Shown: positions 63,104 through 64,000 of the stretch, in pieces
Layout of the letters: every line of letters starts with the position of its first letter
How positions within the stretch are numbered: position 1 is the first letter of the stretch
NCBI GenBank assembly: GCA_028704435.1
Contig: JAQWFL010000007.1
Span: 43,194-107,193, forward strand
From: Anaerostipes sp.
GTDB lineage: Bacteria; Bacillota; Clostridia; Lachnospirales; Lachnospiraceae
DNA length: 64,000 bases
Direction of reading: 5' to 3'
Made by a program: the position numbers and the translations under genes
The notes under the pieces: generated by a model
What the model was told of the DNA's origin: nothing
Databases searched by the model: none
What the model saw: the letters and a program-made list of their open reading frames with translations, nothing else

Positions 63104-64000
<897 letters not shown>

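Overview
The window looks like a chromosome segment of a gut-type Clostridia species, most likely Lachnospiraceae. The first 18 kb are AT-rich, the tRNA at the left edge has no encoded CCA, and the housekeeping genes (mutS2, yhaM-like, rlmCD-like) are of Firmicutes type. From about 18.3 kb base composition rises, and from about 25.5 kb onward the DNA is a siphovirus-type prophage that runs off the right edge.

Layout. 1-1.7 kb: 3' end of a tRNA-Gly and a HEAT-repeat RNA methyltransferase. 1.7-10.4 kb: a six-gene surface-glycan operon with a CMP-sugar synthetase, two sialyltransferase-like GT-B enzymes, an aldolase fused to a second domain, an active-looking HAD protein and a HAD paralogue without catalytic residues. 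10.5-13.2 kb: a membrane/metallophosphoesterase gene split by a one-base frameshift, and a GNAT gene. 13.2-18.1 kb: mutS2 (minus), yhaM and a 23S rRNA uracil methyltransferase. 18.2-25.4 kb: a type I restriction-modification island (GIY-YIG/DUF4357 gene, then hsdM-hsdS-hsdR on minus). The 5' end of hsdM is damaged exactly where the prophage begins.

Prophage (about 25.5 kb to beyond 64 kb, all plus strand). The early/replication module (sigma-like protein, DUF2800 nuclease, DUF2815, family A DNA polymerase, antirepressor, VapE primase/helicase, VRR-NUC, SNF2 helicase interrupted by TGA, ArpU/DUF1492-like regulator) leads to a tandem 79-bp promoter-like repeat, HNH, a candidate cos site and the small terminase. 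A cargo block (truncated MetK homologue, ParB-methyltransferase, virulence-type protein, DUF4314, amidoligase, gamma-glutamylcyclotransferase, zinc ribbon) sits between the small and large terminase. HK97-type head genes, tail genes (with a programmed -1 frameshift in the tail chaperone), tape measure, tail tip/receptor-binding proteins, holin and amidase endolysin follow. The visible end is a SHOCT protein and three consecutive serine-recombinase-family genes, the second lacking the catalytic domain and the third cut by the window edge.

The most unusual content is regulatory. (i) Three dispersed copies of a leader element have an exactly conserved spacing and a hairpin whose stem sequence changes but stays paired. 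(ii) Four dispersed promoter copies carry a conserved block, a dyad in the clearest copy, overlapping the -10/start region; they precede cargo genes and the first recombinase. (iii) A strongly folded intergenic stretch lies between the amidoligase and cyclotransferase genes. Together these suggest phage-specific coordinated control of cargo. The glycan operon is the best candidate for an undescribed enzymatic system: it activates a sugar acid with CMP but has no NeuB-type synthase, and has an HMGL-type aldolase instead.
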